A stretch of 64,000 bases of DNA, from positions 228,340 to 292,339 of the forward strand of contig NZ_BMWH01000003.1 in the NCBI RefSeq assembly GCF_014651135.1, read 5' to 3'. Shown piece by piece: positions 49,363 through 57,104 of the stretch. Source of the stretch: Streptomyces echinoruber. GTDB lineage: Bacteria > Actinomycetota > Actinomycetes > Streptomycetales > Streptomycetaceae. Position 1 is the stretch's first letter. Each line of letters begins with the position of its first letter. A model generated the notes under the pieces. It was not told the origin of the DNA. It saw only the letters and a program-made list of their open reading frames with translations, and did no database searches. A program made the position numbers and the translations under genes.

Positions 49363-49755
49363 ATGTCGCTCGACGTCTCACCGGCCCTACTCGAACAGGC
49401 CGAGCGAGGCGAGGTCGACGAAGCCGCCTTCGTCGACTGCGTCCGGACCTCCCTGCCCTACGCATGGGAGATGATCAGCTCCCTGGTGGCCCAGCTGAAG
49501 GTGGACGGTGGCAACTTCGCCGACAACCAGACGCCCCCGCCGGACGAGCAGGCGCGCGGCCAGCTGCTGCGCGCACTCGCCAGTGACGCGATACGCGGCG
49601 CGCTGCAGCGGCACTTCGGGGTGCGACTGGCGTTCCAGAACTGCCACCGGGTGGCGGTGTTCCCGCTGGACGCCTCGGCCGACGAGCCGCTGGCACGCTT
49701 CACCTCGGTGCGCAGCCAGTTGCTGAACCAGTCTCCGGAGCTGCGGGACTGCTGA
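49363..49755 (+). CDS. conserved SCO5389-family protein
   Basis: A 130-residue soluble protein conserved in Streptomyces next to nucS. The first half is acidic and helical (SPALLEQAERGEVDEAAFVDCVRTSLPYAWEMISSL), the second reads RGALQRHFGVRLAFQNCHRVAVFPLDASA. No catalytic motif is recognised. AGGAGA lies 7 nt before the ATG. Function unknown. Confidence 0.87.
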   Translation: MSLDVSPALLEQAERGEVDEAAFVDCVRTSLPYAWEMISSLVAQLKVDGGNFADNQTPPPDEQARGQLLRALASDAIRGALQRHFGVRLAFQNCHRVAVFPLDASADEPLARFTSVRSQLLNQSPELRDC

Positions 49756-49998
49756 CGCGGAACCGCTCGCTTGCCGCTCCACTCGCGGGAGGTGCATCAG
49801 GTACTGGGGCGGCAAGCACCCGGGCCCGGTGGCACGGCCCGGGCTCGGCGGCACCACCCCGGCCGGCGCCGGCGTCCACCGGGCGACCGTGCCGGCGCCC
49901 CGCCGCCCCCCTTCGTCAACGCGTCCTTGTCATCGCGTTCTCGTCATCGCGCCCTTGCCGCCGTGTCCTTGTCGCCGTGCCTTCGGCGCCGCGGCTTC

Positions 49999-51051
49999 TC
50001 ACCCCGCGTGCGCCACGGCGGGGCGCGCCAGCCGGGGCAGGACCTCGGCGCCCAGGCGCCGCACGTTCTCCTCCGTCGCCGCGAGGTCGCCCGAGCCCTC
50101 GAGGAGGAGGGCGAAGCGGGTGATGCCGGTGCGTTCGCTGGTGGCGGCGAGGCGGTCGGCGCACAGTCCGGGCGGCCCCACGGGGTGCAGCCCGCAGAGG
50201 AGTTCGGTGTAGGCCACCGGGTCGCGCATCCGGCGGGCCCGGCCGTCGACCGTGACGTGGGCGTCCAGGCCCTGCCTGAGCCAGCCCGGCATCGCCTTCA
50301 GCAGCGTCTCCACCGCGTCGGCGCGGGTGTCGGCGATCTGGCAGATCCCGGCCGAGACGTGCGGCGCGCCGCGGATCTCGCCGGCCGGCCGGCCCGCCGC
50401 CCGGGCGTGCCGCTGCCACAGGGCGATCATCTCGGCCTTCTCCTCGTCGCCGACGTGCATCCCCAGCAGCATCGGCAGTCCCCGCTCGGCGGCCAGCCGC
50501 ACGCTCGCCGGCGAGGTGCAGGCGACCACCACCTCGGGTCCGGGTGCGTCGGTCAGCGCCTCGCACGGGCGCGGTACGACGGACACCTCGCGGAAGCGGA
50601 ACCGCTCTCCCGACGCCCCCACCACCGGCTCGCGCAGCCAGCGCAGCAGCAGGTCGAGCGACTCGGGGAAACCCGTCTCGTACGCTTCGAGCCCCGCGCC
50701 GAAGACCTCCAGGTCCACCCACGGGCCGCCGCGCCCCACCCCCAGCGAGAACCGGCCGCCGCTGGTCACGTGCAGCAGCGCGGCCTGCTCGCCCAGGGCG
50801 ACCGGGTGGGCGGTGGGCAGCACGCTGACGGCCGTGCCGACCCGCAGGCGCCGGGTGCGGCCGAGCAGCAGCGCGGCCAGGGTGACCGCCGACGGGCACG
50901 TGCCGTAGGGCACGAAGTGGTGCTCGGCCAGCCAGACCGTGTCGAGCCCGGCCTCCTCGGCGACCTCGGCCGAGCGGACCGCGCGGTGCAGCGCCTCCCC
51001 ATGGCCCTGGCCCGGGAACTGGGCCGCCAACACGAAACTTCCCACACGCAT
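49999..51051 (-). CDS. LLM-class flavin-dependent oxidoreductase
   Basis: A 350-residue luciferase-like barrel using FMNH2 or F420. Typical elements: AEVAEEAGLDTVWLAEHHF, LRVGTAVSVLPTAHPVALGEQAALL, SGGRFSLGVGRGG and RFALLLEGSGDLAATEENVR. Substrate not predictable. AGGAA precedes the ATG; an upstream in-frame start adds 20 poorly conserved residues and is not used. The 49756-49998 gap downstream is made of repeated CCTTGTC/CATCGCG words. Confidence 0.9.
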   Translation of the reverse strand: MRVGSFVLAAQFPGQGHGEALHRAVRSAEVAEEAGLDTVWLAEHHFVPYGTCPSAVTLAALLLGRTRRLRVGTAVSVLPTAHPVALGEQAALLHVTSGGRFSLGVGRGGPWVDLEVFGAGLEAYETGFPESLDLLLRWLREPVVGASGERFRFREVSVVPRPCEALTDAPGPEVVVACTSPASVRLAAERGLPMLLGMHVGDEEKAEMIALWQRHARAAGRPAGEIRGAPHVSAGICQIADTRADAVETLLKAMPGWLRQGLDAHVTVDGRARRMRDPVAYTELLCGLHPVGPPGLCADRLAATSERTGITRFALLLEGSGDLAATEENVRRLGAEVLPRLARPAVAHAG

Positions 51052-51296
51052 CGCATTCCTGCTTCCTGGCTCCGACACGGAGCTCCCCCACCCGGCATAA
51101 CCGGCCGACACGTGCCGAGGACACGGCCTGAGTGGAGGGATTTGCGGATTGTCTGCGGAATGCGCCGCACGGCTGTCCGGCCGCCGGCCGCCGGCGGTCC
51201 GCGAGGCCCGCCGGGGCGGTGAGTCATGAGTACCCGGGTACGGCCGCGTAGGCTGGAGTTCGCCCGAACTTCCCGTACCGGCCCGTGAGGTGTGCT

Positions 51297-51641
51297 GTGT
51301 CTCCGCGTCGCAACCGACCCAAGGGCGGTCCCCGGGGGACCGTTTCGTCCGGCCGGAGCGCCGAGGACGAGCGGTCCGGCCGCTACGGCGGCTGGCAGAC
51401 GACGGAGAGCTGGCGGGGCGAGGAGTTCAGCGTCCGCCATGTCGCCGGGGCGAGCGCCGCGGGCAAGACCTACCGCTGCCCGGGCTGCGACCAGTTGATC
51501 CCCTCCGCGGTCCCGCACGTCGTGGCCTGGCCCGAGCACGCCGGCGTCGACGACCGCCGGCACTGGCACAAGGCGTGCTGGAACGCGCGGGACCGCCGCA
51601 CTCCGGGAGTGCGGCGGTCCCGCAACGCGCCGAGGTTCTGA
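51297..51641 (+). CDS. small conserved actinobacterial protein with probable zinc site
   Basis: A 114-residue basic protein. A Cys-x2-Cys pair in YRCPGCDQLI and a later HWHKACWNAR could form one zinc site. The N-terminus is Arg/Pro/Gly-rich and likely disordered. It is often annotated as ATP/GTP-binding in Streptomyces, but no P-loop is present here. GAGGTG is 5 nt before the GTG. Its role is unknown. Confidence 0.82.
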   Translation: MSPRRNRPKGGPRGTVSSGRSAEDERSGRYGGWQTTESWRGEEFSVRHVAGASAAGKTYRCPGCDQLIPSAVPHVVAWPEHAGVDDRRHWHKACWNARDRRTPGVRRSRNAPRF

Positions 51642-51654
51642 GGGCCGCGCCGGC

Positions 51655-52509
51655 CTACACGTCCCGCTTGTGCAGCAGCAGGTGCGCGGCGGCGTACCCG
51701 GCCGCCGTCAGCCCGAGCACGATCCACAGCGGGTCCCAGCCGGACGGGCCCTTCTCGTCGAGCGCGGCGCCGTAGAAGACGAAGAACTGGCTCGGCAGGG
51801 AGTACTCGAAGAGGAACTCGCGCACGCCCTCCAGCGCCCGCGAGAACATGAACAGCGCCAGGACCAGCGGCGCCAGCATGACGCCGATCATGACGGTGAT
51901 GGCGCCGGCGGAGTGCCGCAGCAGCGAGCCGACGCACAGCGACAGCAGCCCCAGCAGGGCCACGAAGAGGGAGACGCCGACCGTGCCCTTCAGCCATTCC
52001 GCGCCGGTGGGCTGCCGGGCACCGTGACCCTCCAGCAGCGCCACGTCGGCGAGGGAGACCAGCGTGATGGCGACCAGGCTGACCACGAAGGCGACCGCGA
52101 AGAACACGATGCTCTTGGCGGCGAGGACCCGGCCGCGGTTCGGGCAGGCGGTCATCGTGGTGCGGATCATGCCGGTGCCGTACTCCGACGACATCGTCAG
52201 CACCCCGAGGGTGATCAGGCAGACGGAGCCCACGAGCAGGCCGAAGGCCCCGGTGCCGAGCGGGTTCTCGCCGCTGGACAGGTCCGTGTCGGTGCCGACC
52301 ACGACCAGCGCGGGCAGCAGTCCCACGCCGATGGTCAGCAGTACGAACACCCCGAGCGTCCACATCGTGGAGCGCACCGAGCGCATCTTCGTCCACTCGG
52401 CGGCGATCGCGTGCCCGAGGTGCGTGCGCACGACGGGGATCGGCGAGGTGTAGCCGGGACAGGGCGGGGCGGGCGCGGTCTGCGGCAGCGGGGGCTGGGG
52501 CGTGCTCAT
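51655..52509 (-). CDS. ABC-2 type permease (pair 1)
   Basis: A 284-residue membrane protein, six helices, with a cytosolic Pro-rich start (MSTPQPPLPQTAPAPPCPGY) and the family segment EWTKMRSVRSTMWTLGVFVL. The SSEYGTGMIRTTM motif after helix 2 is typical of these exporters. The ATG overlaps the stop of the upstream ATPase gene (ATGA), so the pair is translationally coupled. Substrate unknown. Confidence 0.9.
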   Translation of the reverse strand: MSTPQPPLPQTAPAPPCPGYTSPIPVVRTHLGHAIAAEWTKMRSVRSTMWTLGVFVLLTIGVGLLPALVVVGTDTDLSSGENPLGTGAFGLLVGSVCLITLGVLTMSSEYGTGMIRTTMTACPNRGRVLAAKSIVFFAVAFVVSLVAITLVSLADVALLEGHGARQPTGAEWLKGTVGVSLFVALLGLLSLCVGSLLRHSAGAITVMIGVMLAPLVLALFMFSRALEGVREFLFEYSLPSQFFVFYGAALDEKGPSGWDPLWIVLGLTAAGYAAAHLLLHKRDV

Positions 52510-53786
52510 CGTGCGTCCTCGGTGTCGGTGCGGGCGGCGGAGGGCTGCGCCGCCGCCGGCGCGGCGGCGGGCCGGTCCTGCGCGGGCCGTTCCTGCGCGG
52601 TCCTGTCCTGAGCCGCGCCCGGCTCGGCCGCGCCCTGGTCGGCCGTGGGCCGGGGCGCCGGCTGCGCGTACGGGTTGACGGGCGGCGCGGCGGGGTGCGC
52701 GGGGTGCGCGGGCGGAGTGCCGTAGGGGCCGGGCTGCGGCGGCGCGTACGGGGCGCCGCCCGCACCGGGCGGCGGCGGGGGGTACCAGCCCGGCTGGCCC
52801 TGCCCCGGAACGGGCAGCGGCGGCTGCGCGCCCGGCTGCGGCGGCGCCATCAGGCCCTCCCGCTGGTCGACCGTCGAGCGGTAGTCGACGACGCCCTGCG
52901 TCATGCGCATGTACGCCTCCTCCAGCGAGGCCTGATGCGGCGACAGCTCCCACAGGCGTACGCCGGCCTCGTGCGCGATGTCGCTGATGCGGGGCAGCGG
53001 CAGCCCCGTCACGCGCAGCGCGCCGTCCGGCTCGGGCAGCACGTGGGCACCGGCCTCGGTCAGCGCGGACGTCAGCTTCTCCCGCTGCTGCGGCTCGGTG
53101 TCGGGGGTGCGCACGCGCGCGAAGTCCGCGGAGTTGGCGGAGATGAAGTCCTTCACGCTCATGTCGGCGAGCAGTTGCCCGCGCCCGATGACGATGAGGT
53201 GGTCGGCGGTGAGGGCCATCTCGCTCATCAGGTGGGAGGAGACGAAGACGGTACGTCCCTCGGCGGCCAGGGCCCGCATCAGGTTGCGCACCCACAGGAT
53301 GCCCTCGGGGTCGAGGCCGTTGACCGGTTCGTCGAACAGCAGCACCTGCGGGTCGCCGAGCAGCGCGGCGGCGATGCCGAGCCGCTGGCCCATGCCCAGC
53401 GAGAAGCCCTTGGACCGCCGCTTCGCCACGTCCTGCAGGCCCACCACGCCGAGCACCTCGTCCACCCGGCGGGCCGGGATGCCGGACATCTGGGCCAGGC
53501 ACAGCAGGTGGTTGCGGGCGCTGCGGCCGCCGTGCACGGCCTTGGCGTCCAGCAGCGCGCCGACCAGGCGGGGGGCGTTGGGCAGCTCCCGGTAGGGGCG
53601 GCCGGCGATGGTGACCCTGCCGGAGGTGGGGTTGTCCAGCCCGAGGATCATCCGCATGGTCGTGGACTTGCCGGAGCCGTTGGGCCCGAGGAAGCCGGTG
53701 ACCATGCCCGGGCGCACCTGGAAGGAGAGGTTGTGCACAGCGGTCTTGTCGCCGTAGCGCTTGGTCAGGCCGACTGCTTCGATCAT
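52506..53786 (-). CDS. ABC exporter ATP-binding protein with Pro-rich C-terminal extension (pair 1)
   Basis: A 426-residue ATPase. Walker A is GPNGSGKSTTM, signature FSLGMGQRLGIA, Walker B QVLLFDEPVNGLD, switch His in FVSSHLMSEM. After the ~300-residue core the chain continues with about 115 residues of Pro/Gly/Tyr/Ala-rich low-complexity sequence (YPPPPPGAGGAPYAPPQPG), unusual for an ABC ATPase and probably disordered. ATG 53786 gives the conserved MIEAVGLTKRYG start; a GTG 9 nt earlier is possible. Confidence 0.9.
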   Translation of the reverse strand: MIEAVGLTKRYGDKTAVHNLSFQVRPGMVTGFLGPNGSGKSTTMRMILGLDNPTSGRVTIAGRPYRELPNAPRLVGALLDAKAVHGGRSARNHLLCLAQMSGIPARRVDEVLGVVGLQDVAKRRSKGFSLGMGQRLGIAAALLGDPQVLLFDEPVNGLDPEGILWVRNLMRALAAEGRTVFVSSHLMSEMALTADHLIVIGRGQLLADMSVKDFISANSADFARVRTPDTEPQQREKLTSALTEAGAHVLPEPDGALRVTGLPLPRISDIAHEAGVRLWELSPHQASLEEAYMRMTQGVVDYRSTVDQREGLMAPPQPGAQPPLPVPGQGQPGWYPPPPPGAGGAPYAPPQPGPYGTPPAHPAHPAAPPVNPYAQPAPRPTADQGAAEPGAAQDRTAQERPAQDRPAAAPAAAQPSAARTDTEDAR

Positions 53787-53916
53787 GCTCCGCACCCATC
53801 GGAAGGATCAGGACAGCGGGGGCAGACGCCCCCGCAAGGGTTAGGAGGATATCCAGGCGCCGACGGTTCCGTTCAAGAACAAGCAAAAGGCGTAACGGTC
53901 CCGAACGAGGCCGGAC

Positions 53917-54012
53917 GGCACGGGACGGCGGTGGCCGATCGGCACGGGACGGCGGTGGCCGGACGGCACGGGACGGCGGTGGCCGGACGGCACGGGACGC
54001 CGGTGGCCGCCC
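53917..54012. repeat. 24-bp x 4 tandem repeat between the two ABC operons
   Basis: Unit GGCACGGGACGGCGGTGGCC plus GGAC or a near variant; copies start at 53917, 53941, 53965 and 53989 and are almost identical. Intergenic. Confidence 0.9.
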
Positions 54013-54039
54013 GCCGGTGACCGCCCCGTCCGTCCGTAC

Positions 54040-54063
54040 GGTCCGTACGTGTCCGTACGGACC
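54040..54063 (-). terminator. hairpin directly after the pair-2 permease stop codon
   Basis: GGTCCGTAC (54040-54048) pairs with GTACGGACC (54055-54063), 6-nt loop. It immediately adjoins the TAA stop, within a run of GTCCGTACG words. Confidence 0.65.
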
Positions 54064-54831
54064 TTAGGCGTCGCGCCGCTTGAGCACCGCGTACCCGCCC
54101 GCGAGCGCCGCGGCCACCCACAGCACCATGATCCCCAGGCCGGCCCAGGGGCCGTACGGGGTGTCGTCGGCCGGGGCGACGACCTGCATGATGCGGCTGC
54201 CGGCCTGGTCGGGCAGGAAGCGGCCGACCCTCTTGGTGGCGTCGACGTTGCCGAGGACGTGCGAGATCAGGAAGAAGAAGGGCATCAGGATGCCCAGCGA
54301 CAGCAGCGGTGAGCGCAGCATCGCGGCGACGCCCATGGAGAAGACGGCGATCAGGGTCATGTAGAGGCCGCCGCCGACGACCGCGCGCAGCACGCCCGGG
54401 TCGCCGATCGACGCCCGGTGCGGGCCGAGCATGGCCTGCCCGAGGAAGAAGGCCGCGAAGCTGGTCGCCATGCCCACGGCGAGGGCGAGGCCGGTGGCCA
54501 CGGCGATCTTGGCGAGGAAGAAGGTGCCGCGCTGCGGTACGGCGGCCAGCGAGGCGCGGATCATGCCGGTGCTGTACTCGTTCGACACCACCAGCACCCC
54601 GAAGACGACCATCGCGAGCTGACCGATGTTCATCCCGGCGAAGGCGGCGAACGTCGGGTCGAAGGCGAGCCGCTGGTGCGGGCCGAGCCTGCCGACGTCG
54701 TGGCGCAGCAGGCCCGAGACGAGCATGCCGAGGGCGGCCGTGACCACCAGGGCGAGGGAGAGCGTCCACACCGTGGACGCCACTGACCGGATCTTGGTCC
54801 ACTCGGAGCGGACGACGTTGCGCACGGCCAC
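54064..54831 (-). CDS. ABC-2 type permease (pair 2)
   Basis: A 255-residue membrane protein with six helices; the opening VVRSEWTKIRSVASTVWTLS and the NEYSTGMIRASLAAVPQR segment are close to those of the pair-1 permease, pointing to duplication. GTG 54831 is 4 nt after the ATPase stop with GAGG close by; GTG 54825 has better spacing and is an alternative. Confidence 0.9.
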   Translation of the reverse strand: MAVRNVVRSEWTKIRSVASTVWTLSLALVVTAALGMLVSGLLRHDVGRLGPHQRLAFDPTFAAFAGMNIGQLAMVVFGVLVVSNEYSTGMIRASLAAVPQRGTFFLAKIAVATGLALAVGMATSFAAFFLGQAMLGPHRASIGDPGVLRAVVGGGLYMTLIAVFSMGVAAMLRSPLLSLGILMPFFFLISHVLGNVDATKRVGRFLPDQAGSRIMQVVAPADDTPYGPWAGLGIMVLWVAAALAGGYAVLKRRDA

Positions 54832-54835
54832 CGCC

Positions 54836-55786
54836 TCAGTTCCCCTTCCGCCGGTCGGCGCCCCACCGCGGGGCGGGCGTCTCGTCCTGCGCGTGGTACT
54901 CCACCGTCTGCGCGGTCAGCCGCATGAACGCCTCCTCCAGGGACGCCTGCCGCGGGCTCAGCTCGTGCAGCACGATCCGGTGCTGCGCGGCCAGTTCGCC
55001 GATCCGCTCGGCCTTGCCGTCCGCCACCTCCACATCGCCGCCCAGGGTCTCGACAACCGTGACGCCCGCCTCGTGCAGCACGTCCAGCAGCCGCTCCCGC
55101 TCGGGGGTGCGGATGCGGACGTACGACCGCGCGTTGCGCCGGATGAACTCGGCCATGGAGGTGTCGGCGAGCAGCCGTCCCCGCCCGATGACGATGAGGT
55201 GGTCGGCGGTGACGGCCATCTCGTTCATCAGGTGGGAGGAGACGAACACCGTCCGCCCCTGCGCGGCCAGCGACTTCATCAGCGTGCGGATCCAGTGGAT
55301 GCCCTCGGGGTCGAGGCCGTTGACCGGTTCGTCGAACAGCAGCACCCGCGGGTCGCCCAGCAGCGCGGCGGCGATGCCGAGCCGCCGGCCCATGCCCAGC
55401 GAGAACGTCTTCGTCTTCTTCCGGGCCACCGCCGCCAGACCGACCGTCTCCAGCACCTCGTGCACCCGGCCGCGCGGAATGCCGTTGCTCTGCGCCAGGC
55501 ACAGCAGGTGGTGGAAGGCGCTGCGCCCGCCGTGCCAGGCCTTCGCCTCCAGCAGCGCGCCGATGGACGTCAGCGGGTCCTTCAGCCGGTCGTAGGGCCG
55601 GCCGTCGATGCGGACCTCCCCGGCGGTGGGCCGGTCGAGTCCGAGCATCATCCGCATGGTGGTGGACTTTCCGGCGCCGTTGGGCCCGAGGAAGCCGGTG
55701 ACGACCCCCGGCCGCACGGTGAACGTGAGGCGGTCGACCGCGACCTTCTCGCCGTACCGCTTCGTCAGCCCGGCCAGTTCGATCAT
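54836..55786 (-). CDS. ABC exporter ATP-binding protein (pair 2)
   Basis: A 316-residue ATPase with Walker A GPNGAGKSTTM, signature FSLGMGRRLGIA, Walker B RVLLFDEPVNGLD and FVSSHLMNEM. It is strongly similar to the pair-1 ATPase over the whole core but without its Pro-rich tail. TAGCGT lies 6 nt before the ATG: probable leaderless transcript. Confidence 0.93.
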   Translation of the reverse strand: MIELAGLTKRYGEKVAVDRLTFTVRPGVVTGFLGPNGAGKSTTMRMMLGLDRPTAGEVRIDGRPYDRLKDPLTSIGALLEAKAWHGGRSAFHHLLCLAQSNGIPRGRVHEVLETVGLAAVARKKTKTFSLGMGRRLGIAAALLGDPRVLLFDEPVNGLDPEGIHWIRTLMKSLAAQGRTVFVSSHLMNEMAVTADHLIVIGRGRLLADTSMAEFIRRNARSYVRIRTPERERLLDVLHEAGVTVVETLGGDVEVADGKAERIGELAAQHRIVLHELSPRQASLEEAFMRLTAQTVEYHAQDETPAPRWGADRRKGN

Positions 55787-55872
55787 GCGGCCACGCTAAG
55801 CCGCCCCCCGGGCACCCGCCACCCGGGCACCCGCCCCCCCGGGCGGTGGCGGTGGAGCGACACGGTGCGCCG

Positions 55873-55906
55873 AAGGCCCGCGCCCCTGCGCGGGGACGCG
55901 GGCCTT
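55873..55906 (-). terminator. filP terminator hairpin
   Basis: AAGGCCCGCG (55873-55882) pairs with CGCGGGCCTT (55897-55906), with an inner CCCC/GGGG stem, downstream of the filP stop. Confidence 0.7.
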
Positions 55907-55941
55907 GGGTCACCGGCCGGGGCCGGGGCTGTCGAGGACGG

Positions 55942-56880
55942 TCAGCGCGACTGCTGCGCCGGCACGCCCCGGGAGACGGGCTCGTCGTCGGTCGACGGCG
56001 TACCGGTCGCCGCGACGGCCGCACCCGTGAGCGTCGCCAGCATCTCGCGGACGTTGGTGAGCTGGGCGTTGATGGAGTCGCGCCGGTTGGTGAGGGCCGC
56101 CAGCTCGCGCTCGGACTCGGAACGGATGCGCTCGGCCTTGGCGTTGGCGTCGGCCACGATGTCCTCGGCCTGCCGCTGGGCCGTCTCCACCGTCTGGCGG
56201 GCCCGGCGCTCGGCGTCGGTGCGCAGCTTCTCCGCCTCCAGGCGGAGCTGCTCGGCGCGGTGCTCGATCTCCGCGAGGCGCTTCTCGGCCTTGGCCTGAC
56301 GGGCCGCCAGGTCGCGCTCGGACTGCTCGCGCCGCTTGGCGAGGTTGGTCTCGAAGTCCGCGGCGGCCTGGGCGGCCTTGGCGCGGGTCTCCTCGAAGAG
56401 GGCGTCGGCCTCCTCACGCTTGGCCTGCGCGTCCCGCTGCGCCTCGGCGCGCAGCTGGGCGGCCTCGCTCTTGGCCTTCTCGACGATCCGCACGGCCTCG
56501 TCCTCGGCCTTGGCCTTGCGCTCCGCCGCGTACGCCTCGGCGTCGTTGCGCACCTGCTGGGCCGCCGACTCGGCGAGCTCACGGTGCTGTTCGGCCGCGC
56601 GCCGCGCCTCCTCGCGCAGATCCTTGGCCTCTTCCTCGGCGAGGCGCAGGATCTTCTCGACGCGTGCGCCGAGACCCGCGTACGACGGTTCCGCATCGCT
56701 GATCTGGGCCTGCGCGTTCTGCGTCTCGAGGTGCAGCTCCTCGATGCGCTTCTCCAGCGCGGTGATGCGAGCGAGGGCGCTGTCACGGTCGGAGACGAGC
56801 TTGGCGATACGTTCGTCCACCTGAGCGCGGTCGTACCCACGCCGCACAAGCTCGAAGCCGTAGGGGGAAGTGTCGCTCAT
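55942..56880 (-). CDS. filP: FilP, intermediate-filament-like coiled-coil protein
   Basis: A 312-residue almost fully helical protein that assembles into filaments behind the hyphal tip and gives cell stiffness. MSDTSPYGFELVRRGYDRAQVDERIAKL is a DivIVA-like N-terminal motif, then short heptads, then long Ala/Glu/Lys/Arg-rich coiled coil (~75-270) and a Thr/Ala tail. AGGAA is 5 nt before the ATG. It lies directly downstream of scy on the same strand, the known arrangement in S. coelicolor (SCO5396-SCO5397); its products act with DivIVA in the polarisome. Confidence 0.94.
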   Translation of the reverse strand: MSDTSPYGFELVRRGYDRAQVDERIAKLVSDRDSALARITALEKRIEELHLETQNAQAQISDAEPSYAGLGARVEKILRLAEEEAKDLREEARRAAEQHRELAESAAQQVRNDAEAYAAERKAKAEDEAVRIVEKAKSEAAQLRAEAQRDAQAKREEADALFEETRAKAAQAAADFETNLAKRREQSERDLAARQAKAEKRLAEIEHRAEQLRLEAEKLRTDAERRARQTVETAQRQAEDIVADANAKAERIRSESERELAALTNRRDSINAQLTNVREMLATLTGAAVAATGTPSTDDEPVSRGVPAQQSR

Positions 56881-56920
56881 GGGGTTCCTGTCGAATGAGA
56901 CCGGTGAGGTGATAGGTGGA

Positions 56921-56948
56921 ATCCTAGGGGCCGAAGCGGCGTGTCATC
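56921..56948 (-). promoter_or_regulatory. candidate filP promoter
   Basis: -10 TAGGAT (56926-56921) and -35 GATGAC (56948-56943), 16-nt spacer, about 41 nt before the filP ATG. Confidence 0.5.
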
Positions 56949-57104
56949 GAGCGGATACAGGTTTGATCTGGAGAATGACACCCCTTTTGGGCGGCTGGGC
57001 GCCGGACGGCCGGCCGAAGATCTGGTCAAAGGTGTCAGAACACACCGGAACGCGCGTCCTGGCCACCGGTCCGCCATCCTGCCACCCGAACGGGTTGCCC
57101 GTCC

